DNA of 64,000 nt from Gautieria morchelliformis (GCA_015179125.1 WHVA01000399.1:1-64000); one strand, 5' to 3'; counted from the first letter of the stretch, positions 52,303-63,955 are shown. The notes: a model not told the origin generated them from the sequence alone. Translations and numbers: made by a program.

Positions 52303-53637
52303 TAGGGCTCGGCACCGTACCGTATACGTGTACGGCCGTACATCGTATGACGACACTACGGCCCCATCCGTACCGTATGTTGGGCTGCTGGAACCCCGAC
52401 GGTACGGATACGGCAGTCATACGGCCGTCATACGGACCATACGGGGTTACTAGGTGGATTTACAGACCTTGTGGACACTTGCCAGGGAAATCTGTTGGAA
52501 GGGGCTCACTTATCATAGGGCAAAGAAGCTTATGTTTGCCCACCAATGCTTCTGGTGACGCTGGCATACCCTTGACGGGCTGCTCTTACACAATCTACTC
52601 ACATACTTGCTGCAGGATATGGAATCTGATGCCGTGAAACCTGAGGCTTGACGAGGAGTGAACGAGCTGTCTGTGTTCGAGTGAGAAGAAAGGACGAAAC
52701 CTTGTGGTGTGCATCAACGGCACATCCAATCAGTTTTGACCTAATGTTCATGGGCCATTTCCTTGCAACCCACGATACAGGGTCTGACATCTCAAAAGAA
52801 GATAAATGTCATAGAACTCTACAGGCGACCTATCAAGGGCAGTGACCAACTCATGTATTACAACAGTGGTATCGGCATGTATGCCAAACCATCCCGGAAA
52901 TCATGGAGTCACGTGAAACAGTTGTGGATAACAAGATAGATCTCGTGATTGCCTGGTAAGGTCTCCGCTGTCCTCACTCGCAATCCAATAATAAGCTCGT
53001 CATTTTGGTTGAAACATATTTGCAGGTAATCATTCCTGTATACACTTTCAAAATATTATATCTCACTCCCATTTAGAAGCCACCTTAGTATTTGGAGTGA
53101 TGACACGACCTCATGTGAGATATTCACTACCAACCCTCTTTCTAATCATGTCACTCACCATCCCTGCTCACTCCACCAGAGCGTCCACGCCGCGCGCGCC
53201 CATGGGGAGGAGCTCCACGAGGAGCGTGTCCGTGTGGCACGTGCAGATGTGCTCAAGGAGCAGCAGGAAGGTGGTCGTGCTAGAGATGCAAACGCGAGCA
53301 TGGAGAGGGTGCGGCGGCAGGTGCACGCGCACGGGGGCCGGGGGCATGGAGGGGAATGGTGGGAGGTGCCTGCGGTAGTTGGCAAAGGGTCTGGTTGGAA
53401 GGATTTGGTACCACGGACTTAGTGTACGGGGGGTACTTATGTATATAGGCAATGTTTGCAGGATACTTACCTTACATAACTGTGCACCCGTACACTGCGT
53501 ACATACGGCCGTATGTCGTATGGCCTCATACGGTGGTCATATGTGCCGTAACCGTATACGGTCAGAATTGGCAAACTGAGCTTCGGTACGGGTACGTGTC
53601 CGTAATACGGCTCATACGACTACGGCGCCGAGCCCTA
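52303..53637. mobile_element. hAT-like non-autonomous element with GC-rich cargo
   Basis: TAGGGCTCGGCACCGTA at the left and, reverse complement, TAGGGCTCGGCGCCGTA at the right. Flanked by ATGATGAT on both sides (52295-52302 and 53638-53645), an 8-bp TSD typical of hAT. The first and last ~150 bp are crowded with CCGTAT/ATACGG. Cargo at about 53150-53420 is GC-rich with long frames on both strands but no recognised domain. Confidence 0.75.
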
Positions 53638-53645
53638 ATGATGAT

Positions 53646-53928
53646 GTAGCCTAGGCTCAAATTCACCTGAGAAACCCACAGCCTTGCCATCGATATCGAT
53701 TGATGTGAGTCATTTTGAGATGCAACCATTAGCTTAAAAAGCATTAGATGAATCGGAATGGAAGGGGAACGGCTTCCATCAGTGGAATCATACAAGGGGT
53801 TGCGCCCAGCTAGTACCGTCTCGAAAGGGACGAGAGACATGTTCCGAGACTCACAGTGTGTGAACTCTGTACGACTCGAAAGGGAGTGGTAGGAAAAAGG
53901 GAGATTAAAGAGGAGCGACAGAGCAAGA
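53646..53928 (-). repeat. continuation of module copy 1' beyond the copia element
   Basis: Reverse-complement match to about 32065-32280 (compare GACTCACAGTGTGTGAACTC with GACTCACAATGTGTAAAC, read in the same direction). It ends with CAAGA (53924-53928), the second half of the copia target duplication. Confidence 0.7.
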
Positions 53929-54774
53929 TGTAAGAATTACTATAGCTATGCGAATCTCAGTATTTGCTTGAGTGCAAAGTACTAATATAAGTTTACCTAT
54001 GCGAATCTGTACAAGCGTATTAAGTAAGATGAATAAAAGAAATATTCCAAATGTCTTACCTCAGTATTTGCTCGAGTGCAAAGTACTGAGGAAAGTGGGG
54101 GGGGGGGGTTCTAGCTACCTACTTTATAGTGTAGAAGAACAATGGAATGTAAACTACAATGGGCACATAGGACAATAAACAACTGGAACAATGAGACTGC
54201 GCATATTGTGTCACAATGGGGTGACATGGGGTGATGCGGTTTGTGTAGAGGACAGGAATTATAGGCAGTAGGTATGGACTTGTTGCTCAAAAGAATAGAC
54301 TAGAAATTAATTCACTCTCTCAGTGAATTTAGTTGTCACTATAAATATATTATACACTACCTAGAAATTAATTCACTACAGAGAATTTCTAGGTCAATAA
54401 ATCGAAAGAACACTAGACTAATTTACTTGCCTCTCTCAGTGAATTTAGTTGTCACTGAGAGAGGGGGAAATCTGTCTCACTGTGCATGTACTACTACCCG
54501 GCCCTTTAGCGCCCAAGAGCTCGCGCGTTGAAGTCATTTCAGACTCCGCTGGGTGCAGCCACTTGTGAATGTAGAAATAACAAAATGAAATGGAGAGGGA
54601 GGGAGTGACTGGAAAACTTCGAAAATAATCAGAGAAATGGATGCATGGTACAAGAACAATGTGAGAAGAGGTTGGAACACCATACAACAAATTGAATATA
54701 TTATGCTTGATTTTGGTGCAGGAGCATAAATGCACCCAACAGTTTGCCCCTGGCTTACGCGTTTACCTCCTACA
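53929..54774 (-). repeat. 3' LTR of Copia-1, with duplication and nested solo LTR
   Basis: 343 bp without the nested LTR, against 290 bp for the 5' LTR. The extra ~53 bp is a tandem duplication of CAGTATTTGCTYGAGTGCAA (53972 and 54062). Polypurine tract GAGAGGGAG adjoins at 54775-54783. Confidence 0.75.
54244..54741 (-). repeat. solo LTR of family S, copy 2 (498 bp)
   Basis: Same ends and length as 49966-50463, flanked by GTTTG on both sides (54239-54243 and 54742-54746). Same orientation on the plus strand as copy 1. Confidence 0.85.
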
Positions 54775-54781
54775 CTCCCTC

Positions 54782-55690
54782 TCAAACTGTGGTCAACCCG
54801 AGTTCAACCGCAAAATGCTTTACCTTCGCAGATGGCAATGCTTTGGTAAGCGAGTCTGCAATCATGTCGTCGGTTGGGCAATAGACTAATCGAACTGCCC
54901 CTTTTTCGACGATCCAGCAAATGAAATGATACCGTACGTCTATATGTTTGGTTCTTGCGTGGTACTGATGGTCCTTTGCGAGCGCGATAGCCGATTGGTT
55001 ATTGGAAAACAGGGTTGTGGCGGACAACTCGTCGTCGAAAAGCTGTTTGATAAGGGAGCGAAGCCATAAAGCTTCTTTTGCCGCGTGAGTTACTGCCACA
55101 TATTCGCTCTCTGTTGTGGACAGAGAAATGATGTTTTGCCTTTTTGCGCTCCAGGAAACTGCACCACCGTGAATTATAAATGCGTATCCGGAAATAGCGT
55201 GTCTGTCCAGCGCCATGCTGCCGTTAGCATCAGCGTATCCGGTCAGCGCATTGTTTGCATGTCCGTAAGTCAACCAAAGGTTCACAGTTCCTTTTAGATA
55301 CTGAAAAATTCTTTTTACTGCATTCCAGTGAGTAGGGCCGAACTTCGTCGAGTATCGGGATACGCTCTGAACAATGAAAGCAATGTCAGGGCACGTTCCT
55401 AATGCCGCGTACATCAATGATCCTACGGCTTCTCTGTATGGCGTGTCGCGCATTAGAGCCCATTCGGCAGTCGTTTTAGGTGTTTGGGACATCGAAAGCA
55501 ACAGACCGTGTTGCATTGGTGTGGACGCGGGTTTCAGGTCATCCAGATTGTAACGGCGTATTATGGAGGCGATATAGGATCTCTGAGAGAGATGAATGGT
55601 ACGTCTTTCTCTGTCGCGTTTGAGTTCGATCCCTAACAGCCAGTGTAGTTCGCCTAGGTCCGTTATTTCGACGTGTCTCGCGATGTAAGT
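54782..55690 (-). pseudogene. pol: copia RT end and RNase H, Copia-1
   Basis: Starts at the breakpoint: HVEITDLGELHWLLGIELKR, then YADANGSMALDRHAISGYAF and QNIISLSTTESEYVAVTHAA, DVRYHFICWIVEKGAVRLVY, and the stop at 54782. The frame is fully open over ~300 codons, in contrast to the 5' half. Residues before HVEITD are foreign sequence from the breakpoint. Confidence 0.85.
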
Positions 55691-55879
55691 TGCTTTGGTG
55701 GTGAGACGCAAACATTAGCTACAACAGCCATTAGACGAATCGGAATGGTAGGAAAACCGCTTGCATCAGTGGAATTATACAAGGGGGGTGCGGCCAGTAC
55801 CGTCTCAACGGGATGTTTCAAGACTCACAATGTGTGCACTCTGTACGACTCTGGAGGGATTGGTCCTGAAAAAAAGATA

Positions 55880-56918
55880 CCAATAAAGAGGAGCGACCGA
55901 GAAAGAGTGAGCATGAGCAGCTTCAGAGGCAGCGCGCGTAGTCGATACTCAGACGCAGACATCGGCTGGATGTTTCTCAATTCCGCAAGTCCCAACCATC
56001 ACGGAATTACCATTCTGTGCTGTGCCACGCGCAGAAAACACTGCCTTAGCTTCCAAAGGGCGTGAAACCTATTCGCAAATGGCGATATGGCCCATAGGAA
56101 CAATGGCGTTAAAAATGCACGCCCCAACCGTGAGGCTAAAAGAAGTCCATGCGCAGGTTTCGGCGGCAGACTGATGGTAGGCTCGGGCCAAATTCCAGTA
56201 GTTATAATAACAATCCGACAAAAATTATGATTATGAATTGCAGGGCTAAGATAGGCTGTCGAGCAAGAAGACTCACCTTAGTAATCTACAGCAGGTCATG
56301 ATATTACTGGAATAGGTTTGGGAACTAATTCCCAACTTGAATGCGTATTGCTCCTCGACACCGCTTACTCCGTTCGCGCGGTGACAGGCACAAACATGGG
56401 ATATAAAAAATAAATACTTCATAACAGGATCACAGATGATGAAAAATGTTAACATATAGGAAGAAATAAGGACTTCATGTTATTCCGCCGAAGTTGGGGC
56501 TTCATAGGCCAGTGTCCTACCTCTGGTAGCCAGTAGTTCCGAGCCAAATACTAGTAAAGGTGCCCTCTTTACAATCCAAACTCGTGAGTGGAGAAATAAG
56601 TAAATAAATAATAACCGGGTGAAAAAGTGCGAAAGCTTGACTAGGGCTCTTTACCTCACGCTTATAACTGATTCCTGAACATTTGTTTGTAGGGATGGGG
56701 ATTTCGGGTTCTAAGATGTTTATAAAGATTAAAGCAGCTATGAGGGCGTGGCACCTTACGATAACGGTTATGTAAACTGTATGCGAGCGATCACAGCTCC
56801 AATTATAAAATGAGAATCGTTGGACGAAGAAATTCACACGTCCCTCGGCTACACCCGGTGGTGTGACAGGCGTCACGCATCATCTGCGAGCGCGCAACCT
56901 GCCTTGCGACACACACCC
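55880..56918. other. upstream part of module copy 2, no gene supported
   Basis: Repeats 32276-33330. Nothing beyond the duplication itself is seen. Confidence 0.5.
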
Positions 56919-58285
56919 ATGGCTAACTTGAAGACCTACGAAGACTATGATACACTAATCAGACAATATATACAAGAGGATAAACCTCTATACAATTTAA
57001 GGCCTGGAGAACGCTTCTGGATTGCCCTCCAACCATGGCTCGCCTCGTGTGGGTACATACTCCGCCCCCGATATCGTCCAGGGTGGGTGCCCTCCTGGAT
57101 AGGCACTGATCAACTCCCTACTATGTGTGAGGATGGAATTGCTCACTGGGTACGTGAGCTCTATACGTAGCGACATATCAGAGATGTCACACGAAGCTCA
57201 GCATCCCAGCTTGCTCGACGCGACCAGAGCGTCAGACGGCAAACTTGTCATGCTCAAGTTAACTTTTCGGTCGGTACACCCATTCGAATCCGAGATAGGT
57301 CGCTATCTGTCCAGCGAAACCCTCGCGTCAGACCCTAGTAACCATTGCATACCCATACTCGACGTTCTGCTCGTCCCAGACTACGAGGATCTTGACATCA
57401 TTGTTATGCCGCTTCTCCTTAATTATGGCTACCACCCTTCCTTCAAGACGGTTGGTGAATCCGTGGAGTTCTTCAGGCAGATCTTTGAGGTACATCTCCT
57501 TCAATGTTGTCCAATATGACGCCACATTGAGTTTTTCAGGGCCTTCACTTTATGCACCTGCATCATGTAGCTCATCGGTAACAGTTCCTAGCATTCATAC
57601 GCTCCTGCAACTGATATTTCGTTGCTCCAGTGACTGTTCTGGGCCAAATATTATGATGGACGGCACGGAATTATACCCTGATGGTTTTCATCCCATGCAA
57701 CCAAGGTGGACGCCAAACCGTCTCAGGCGTGCAAAGCATCGTACCCGCACAGAACGACCGCCCAAATATTACCTTACAGACTTTGGACTATCCCGTCGCT
57801 ATGATCCCGAAGCAGGCCCGGCTCTCGAACTGCCCATTCGTGGAAATGACAAAACGGTACCCGAGTTCCAGGGGGATGGATATGATCAAGCCAGCGACCC
57901 TTTCGCTACAGATGTCTACTATATTGGGAATGAAATCAAGACGCGTTTTTTGCAGGTGCGTCTAAGATGGGCAATTTTAGATGTCTCTCACACGTTGCTT
58001 ATTAATGGCTAGGGCACCGTGAACTTCAATTTCATGTCCTCTCTGATAGCTGATATGACAGCAAATGATCCTGCAAAGCGACCTTCAATGGACCAAGTGG
58101 TGGATCGGTTTGACACCATCTTACACTCGCTGGCCACCTCCCAGCTTCGCACGCGGTTAATGAAGCCCGAGGAGTTGGATCCTAACTATTGGTTACTTCG
58201 ATGGGTACTAAACGCCCCACATTTTTTCCGCAAGCTCAGATATGTTTTAAGCATGATTCCACCGATGCCTCGTCACAATGCATGA
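56919..58285 (+). CDS. protein-kinase-like gene, module copy 2
   Basis: Exons 56919-57149, 57202-57489, 57540-57577, 57631-57955 and 58013-58285: exactly the exon lengths of the copy at 33331, again 384 residues. HRD (HVAHRDCSGPN) and DFG (LTDFGLSRRYD) are kept. Introns are 50-57 nt. Protein differences to copy 1 are scattered substitutions without indels, so both copies look constrained or young. Substrate and role unknown. Confidence 0.8.
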
Positions 58286-58379
58286 GTGATTAACATTAAG
58301 TGTGGTTGGTCATTATGATAAGGCGGCGGGTTTTTGATTTGTAGCCGTACCACGTGACTGTCAAATCCAATTAAGATCA

Positions 58380-58410
58380 CTACCGGTATCGGTAGCGGCG
58401 CTTTAGCGCC
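58380..58410. repeat. two adjacent short hairpins
   Basis: CTACCG-GTAT-CGGTAG (58380-58395) and GGCGCT-TT-AGCGCC (58397-58410), directly before the TIR element. Absent from module copy 1. Confidence 0.6.
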
Positions 58411-58863
58411 AGTCCCCGACTCCTTTACGTACAGGAGTCACACGTCTCATACGTGTTGAATCTCTAGGGAAAGTCTTAATGTATGTCTGTCCCGTATCTG
58501 TTATTTATAATGTCTGTACACCATACCAACACAAACTGAACGCGTAGCAGAACGCATACCTCAACGGAAGGCAGGCGGGGACAGAGATGGTGTAAAGAAA
58601 GATGCCAACTAAGTACACAGGAAAGAAGGAGGCAATATATTATATGGTATGCTATTATAAAACACGGCGTCAGGAGGCCGTGGTAAGGATAGAAACAAAC
58701 ATAATCTCAGAATGATGACGAACGTGCAGGGTAAATCCAAGAAGGACATAAATAATCATATCTAACATAAACCATCATAATCCGTATCCGTACCAGATAC
58801 TGTAAATCCTGACCAGGTTGTGTCGACAGAACCCTCCCTCCTTTCAGTCGGAGTCGGGGACTG
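58410..58863. mobile_element. small element with 14-bp terminal inverted repeats
   Basis: CAGTCCCCGACTCC at the left and GGAGTCGGGGACTG at the right, perfect. Missing from the paralogous site in copy 1 (34775-34800). No clear TSD, no ORF. Superfamily not assigned. Confidence 0.55.
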
Positions 58864-58867
58864 ACTT

Positions 58868-59446
58868 AGGTTGCGTTTGGCTGCTACAACGCGCCGACCG
58901 CCAGCTTATCTGGAAGTATGTAGAGTTTTTGTGTAAAAATAGGAAATCTTATGTCGTTGCGGAAACATAAAGTATATCCAACTTCGCCTCAAGTTTCCGC
59001 ATGTGGAAATCCAGCGTTTTGCCTGTGCTACAGCCAATCACACAAGTATTCTAATCAACTCGAGGAGCGCCGCGCAGTGGGCTCAAAACGTGGTGACGTC
59101 TCCGATGCAGATGATGAGAATGATTGAGAGAATTACATTCCTTGTTTATAATGAGCAAGATTAGTACTAACTGAATGCTTGAAGTTTTGCCCTGCTGGCT
59201 ACCCTGAGGCTGTCAACGCACGAGCGAGTGCCTAGCCAATCACGGACGGTTCACGAAGGCGAGCCTGGGAAAGGTGACCGCATGGCTGCGTCCCTCGAGG
59301 CTTCGCTGATTGGACTCGTGAAAATCAAAGATTTAAACTAGCTACGAAAGTGCAATCAGAATTGGGCAAGCCCATGTTATAAGCCCCAATTCTGCTTGCT
59401 TTTTCAATTTGGAAAATGCAAATTGCGCGGCTGAACGGGTTCTAAA
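58868..59446. mobile_element. possible second Harbinger/Tourist-like element
   Basis: Right end in reverse complement GAACCCGTTCAGCCGCGC resembles the TIR of the element at 30839. Left end TTAGGTTGCGTTTGGCTGC is Tourist-like. TSD is not clean (TTA against TAA). Absent from copy 1. No gene found. Confidence 0.35.
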
Positions 59447-59692
59447 TAAGTTATCATAACATGGTACCGTTACATAACCCAAGTAGTATAACTACTTATG
59501 TACTTATACCGGGCCCAGTCCTATAGTAATTACGTAATTGCAATTCCACACTTCATGAGACTCCGGACCGTCGATGTGTACTGCAACACCTCGTGTTTAC
59601 CACACTCTCAGCCTGAGGAACCGTATTCAAAGCAAATATAAAATGGATGTCCTCTCATCCATGTATGTGTAACTCGCATCTCACTCCTCAGC

Positions 59693-60341
59693 ATGGCCGA
59701 AATGGCCGCCCTCCACGCTATCCCACCTGTGGTATCTACCGTCATGAAACTTAAAGAAATGGTTTCCGTAAAAAGTCGAGTCAGACGTTCAGATGCCCTG
59801 ATGGACGAGGCCCAGGAGAAATTCGAGAGATGGGGCAAGTATATGCAGCCAGGTGTTGCAAAGGGGTTGGCCGCTACACGTGAGGAGTGAGTCAACCTAT
59901 CATATCTCCTGGAGTTGTACAGATATATATCATCTGGGTTTCAGGATCCAACAGCAGCGGGCAGCATTACAACCCAATATGCGCACCGTCAAAGGCAGGT
60001 ATCGAAGCTGGAATAAAGCGGCCACTTATCAGGACAATGTGGAAATATTTTACGGGGAAGTCAAAGTTAGTCGACCTTCGAGATAGCTCGGCGGTAACGT
60101 TAGCCTAAACAACGCGCATCTCTTGCAGACCTCCTCAGATAAAGTACGATATCAGAGGCACAACGAGGAACTCGAAGAAGTGTGGGCTGCTCGCGGTATA
60201 GCCTCCGACTCTTCAGGTGAGCTTTCTTAAGCATTCTATGAATAGGATCAAGTTACTGTAGATAAGCTCCTGAATATTTGATAGCAATACTCACTGCATA
60301 TTTACCACAGGGTCACGTCTCCAACCCCAAGCGACGGAAAC
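59693..60341 (+). CDS. coiled-coil protein of unknown function, module copy 2
   Basis: Start MAEMAALHAIPPVVSTV at 59693. Exons 59693-59886, 59945-60065, 60129-60216 and 60311-60341 with GT-AG introns in frame. Heptad-like, charged: MDEAQEKFERWGKYM, RYRSWNKAATYQDNVEIF, RHNEELEEVWAARG. Later exons are unresolved. No domain recognised. The copy at 35048 has stops, so this is the only open version here. Confidence 0.5.
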
Positions 60342-60386
60342 TGGTGAGCGCCGGGATCTACCTGCCTGACTGAACTGACTGATGCG

Positions 60387-61038
60387 ATGACTTACATAAC
60401 TATTTTATACACCGCCACTGGGTACCATGAAGAACATTTTCCGCCCGATGCACCATTGAGCTACCCAACGGCCTCGGGTTCTGGGTCACACTCAGGTCGC
60501 GTATGGACTTGTCATTCCACCGAAATCTCATCCACTCATATCAGAATGGTATTTGTAAGAAGCGCAACGATGTCAAAGTGGAAAATCCAACCCGTGAGTC
60601 TATATTTTAAGTCATCGATTGCGTTTCCTAATGCAAATAATGTATGTCACTTAAAAGAAGCAGCGCCAGAATCATTCGCGATGGGCGGCATGGTGAGCGC
60701 CTTGCCAGCGCCGACGGGGCAAGGGGTAGGTATTCCTTGTGTGAATTTATCTTATGCTCACGTATATGGTAGAAACCAGCATTTTTACGGTCCGGACAAA
60801 ATTCCCAAAGGTCCACGAATGGACCAAGCAGGTCGGTACAAATTAGCCACCCTGCTCCTCTGTCGAGGACATGGTCGTGCCCACTGTGTAGGACAGTGAA
60901 GACTGTCAGAAACGAGCTTCTTGTATGTGCTTGTGTTGCGACTTCTAGTGTCCTACTTGTCCTACTAAGTTTCTGAATTCTAGTCCCATATGAGACGCAG
61001 ACACGAGAACGGTGATCAATTTGGCTACCATGTGTATT
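60387..61038. other. conserved part of module copy 2, coding status unclear
   Basis: Matches 35735-36391 (HEEHFPPDAPLSYPTASGSG and later ALPAPTGQGVG). May contain 3' exons of the coiled-coil gene or a separate gene. Confidence 0.35.
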
Positions 61039-61389
61039 TCATTCCCGTATAACCTCTTTCCTATCTAGCCCACATTTGCCCCTCGTGTTTAACAGCCTAC
61101 GAGAGCCAGGATGAATTGAATAGTCATGAGGCAGCAACTCATTGATACACGACTCGGACCAGCGCTCCCAACTATCCCTCCTTGTCGCGAGCGCGGTGAA
61201 TATTGGCCAGAATTTCGTGGGAGGAGAGTGAGGCAGGGTTAGGGTGAGATATTCGGTTGAGAGGTGGTGAATGAGCGACGGAGTGTGTGGGACTAGTGGT
61301 ATAAGTGTTTGTAAAAACGCGGGGGTGAGGAGGGTGGAGAGAAGGGAAGCGCGTGAGGGAAGGGGGCGGCAGGGCGCTGAGTGAGACAA
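61039..61389 (-). CDS. hypothetical protein, 116 residues, copy 2
   Basis: Counterpart of 36392-36742 with about six substitutions (for example RRDSWERWSESCINELLPHD against RRDIWERWSQSCIHEFLPHD) and no indel. Unknown function. Confidence 0.45.
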   Translation of the reverse strand: MSHSAPCRPLPSRASLLSTLLTPAFLQTLIPLVPHTPSLIHHLSTEYLTLTLPHSPPTKFWPIFTALATRRDSWERWSESCINELLPHDYSIHPGSRRLLNTRGKCGLDRKEVIRE

Positions 61390-62047
61390 ATTTTGGGGAT
61401 GTCAGCATGGGAAACACGCTCGATGTAACATTAGTTCGTTTTGAAATGGTCGTATGCCAGGTGAGAATGGAATATGCTTTGGAGGGAGATCCAACATCTT
61501 CACAGAGAGTATCGGGAGAGTCTACAACAAGAAGGACGGGGCCATCGGGTGCTATGCAAACAACTCAACGTTCAGTTACTAGCTCATGATCCACAAATGT
61601 GTATTTACCGTCATTTACGGCTTACATGCTTCGTGCAAAAGACCTGACGATCAGCCATCCTGCTCTTCTTCCCACCCGTACCCCGGCACCTTCTCCCTCA
61701 AATCAACAAGTCTCACAAGCCCCTATAGGCGTTGGCCAGTCATCCCTGCACGCACTGTTGCCGGCGCATGGAGCAAACATACACACTATCGTCGCTGTGC
61801 GCCATGTCCATGTCAGGCCCGCAGCAAGCATGCTCTGAATGATCACGAGAGTACGCTGGTGACCGCGGGGATGGAGGCCCGTGGAGAGAAGACTCGTCAG
61901 ATACTTCTTCGACTAGGTAAATTAACCATGACGTGAGCCGTTTAGATTGGCTCGGTCGTCGGACCACTGCTCCGGACACCCGATTGCTGGTCCGGGGCCG
62001 GTTAACTGGTTCGTGGCTAATTCAAAGACCGTTGCTCAGATAATACC

Positions 62048-63654
62048 AGTAATATCCCCATTACTTATGTCCCCACTGATTGGCCCTGGGCGCCAATGCA
62101 ACCCAGGGCCATGGCCACTCTAGTACCCCCAATTTCCAATGCCGGCCACCGGGCTGCCCTGTCACACACCAGCAGACAGTGTTGTGCAATGGTATCCAAT
62201 GCACCACACTATCAACCATTGCTGTCTCAAAATCCAATGTTCTCCATCACACATTAGTGTAGCCCACCACAATAGCATTGTAGTGTTCACCAAATAATAA
62301 TTTACATGGATACAATCAGGCAGCCAGGTATAATGTGGGCTGGTGGCAAGGTCATCACTAGAGGGTAAGCGATATTTGTTGAATTACTAGTAGGGAAAAC
62401 TCAAATAGATCGCCAGCCTGCCTTGCGCCTGCCACGGCCACGCGAGGCGGCGAGGCAGACGAACACCGCCGCGCGACGTGGAGGCAGAGACAACGCATGG
62501 CCCAACGATGACCGAGATCGCGATCCCGAGCCCTAGCTCCATCGCGTCCGTGATGGACGCGATCCAGCACACCCCACTTGGAGCTACACCCCACGAGCCA
62601 ACCACGCGAGGCGGCGTGCCAAACGAGCACCGCCGCTACGACGGCATTGCTCACGGGCCAGGACGGTTCCCATGGTGCTCGGCGGCAGGTGAAGGGGCAC
62701 GCAGAGGCCATAGATCTCGGGGGCGGCACTGGCTTCACGGATCACCTTATTGGAACACATATAGGAATCCACTGCACGGCGGGCACCTCGATTCCCGCGC
62801 CGTTGTGCGGCGCCGTCCATGGGCGGCTCTGCAGGGCCACCGTCTCGTCCGTGCGCTCGTGCTCCCTGTCCTTCCCCTTGCGCCGCCCCCCGCCCACGCT
62901 CTCCCCGCCCCACCCCCCACCACTACCGCGGAACCCGCCCATGCCCATCACAGCGTCCACCACCACACTCACCCCCCACCACCACCACCACTCCGGCCCT
63001 CACTGTGCATCCTCACACGGACCTGCAAGTCCATCCACGTCATGTGCCGCGCGCAGCGCGCAGAGCACGATGGGCCAGTCGTCCGTGTACACGCGGCGCA
63101 TCGCGCCGTGCGTGAGGCCGCCGCCCCAGATGGGGAGCAGTGCGGTGGTGGGAGGCGCGTAGGGAGGAGCGCGCGGGGGATAAGGAACGGGACTTTGACG
63201 TCGCGCGAGCGGGGCCTTGAGGGTGTCGTGCGCGCCCGTGCCATTCTTCATGGCGTCCTTCTCCTCGCCGGGCCCCGGGCGTGAGGGCAACAGCCCCCTC
63301 CTCCACTGAGAGGAAGGAATACGGAAAGGGAGTTCGTGGGAGAATGTATATCCCCAGCTCGAACGGCGGCGTGGGCGTGCGTGGAAGAGGCAGGGTTGGC
63401 AGGTTGGCATAGACTGCGTGTGCGTGTGCGTGACGACCCGGGGGGCGGAGGCATAACTCACTTTAAGTACCTGTTTTGAGGGTCGGTCGTCAACGGTGAC
63501 CGTTGGAGGCCAGTATAGCTTACAATAAGGAAATGATCTTGTGGGTAGTGACCGGTGAGCACGAGAATAGATCACCGAGTGTGACTATCCTTCACCGGTG
63601 ACCACCAGTGTACACCACTGGGTAGTGTCGGGGTGAGTATTGGCGATATTACTC
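62048..63654. mobile_element. GC-rich insertion with TIRs and ~9-bp TSD, MULE-like
   Basis: AGTAATATCCCCATTACT at the left; right end in reverse complement AGTAATATCGCCAATACT. GATAATACC at 62039-62047 and 63655-63663. Module copy 1 has the empty site (about 37382-37390). TSD length and lack of transposase fit a non-autonomous Mutator-like element. The central ~1.1 kb (62400-63480) is GC-rich. Confidence 0.65.
62400..63480. other. GC-rich cargo of the MULE-like insertion
   Basis: Long frames on both strands, the most protein-like on minus: ALLPIWGGGLTHGAMRRVYT then DDWPIVLCALRAAHDVDG (63160-63020), and TDETVALQSRPWTAPHNGAG (about 62840). No known domain recognised. High GC inflates ORF length, so coding is unproven. 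It could be captured host gene DNA. Confidence 0.3.
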
Positions 63655-63955
63655 GATAATACCTACTGCATCCGACATAGCAACCTTACATCAAACGATA
63701 TACATATGGTCTCATTGAAGTGATTCTGTTACTTCTCGCATAACTAGCTGCTCCGCGTCATCTGTGGCCCTTGGATTCACTTCACCGGGTAATAAGGCTG
63801 GTTCAAGCATGTGTGCTTCTGGTTTACTTATCTCGCCGAATCATTTACCCAATCGGAAACCGTCAGCCCATTTTCAGACCATCCTCAAGAAGTGCGCCCT
63901 GCTTGCAGGATGACTTCGTGTGCATATTTGTCGGAAAGATATTGAGTTATGAAAA

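Larger units (their letters stand above)
53929..55690 (-). mobile_element. Ty1/copia element Copia-1, 3' half (inverted)
   Basis: End of RT, RNase H and the 3' LTR, in minus orientation. It supplies exactly what is missing from 39637-43471, and its TSD completes the pair TCTTG. Confidence 0.85.

Noticed and set aside
53100..53420. GC-rich frames in the hAT-like element as an identified gene
   Set aside because: No motif could be named with confidence; long frames are expected from GC content alone.
43472..55690. The two copia halves as two independent truncated elements
   Set aside because: Their outer TSDs match, the coding sequence joins without overlap, and both flanks are contiguous in the paralogous copy; one split element is simpler.
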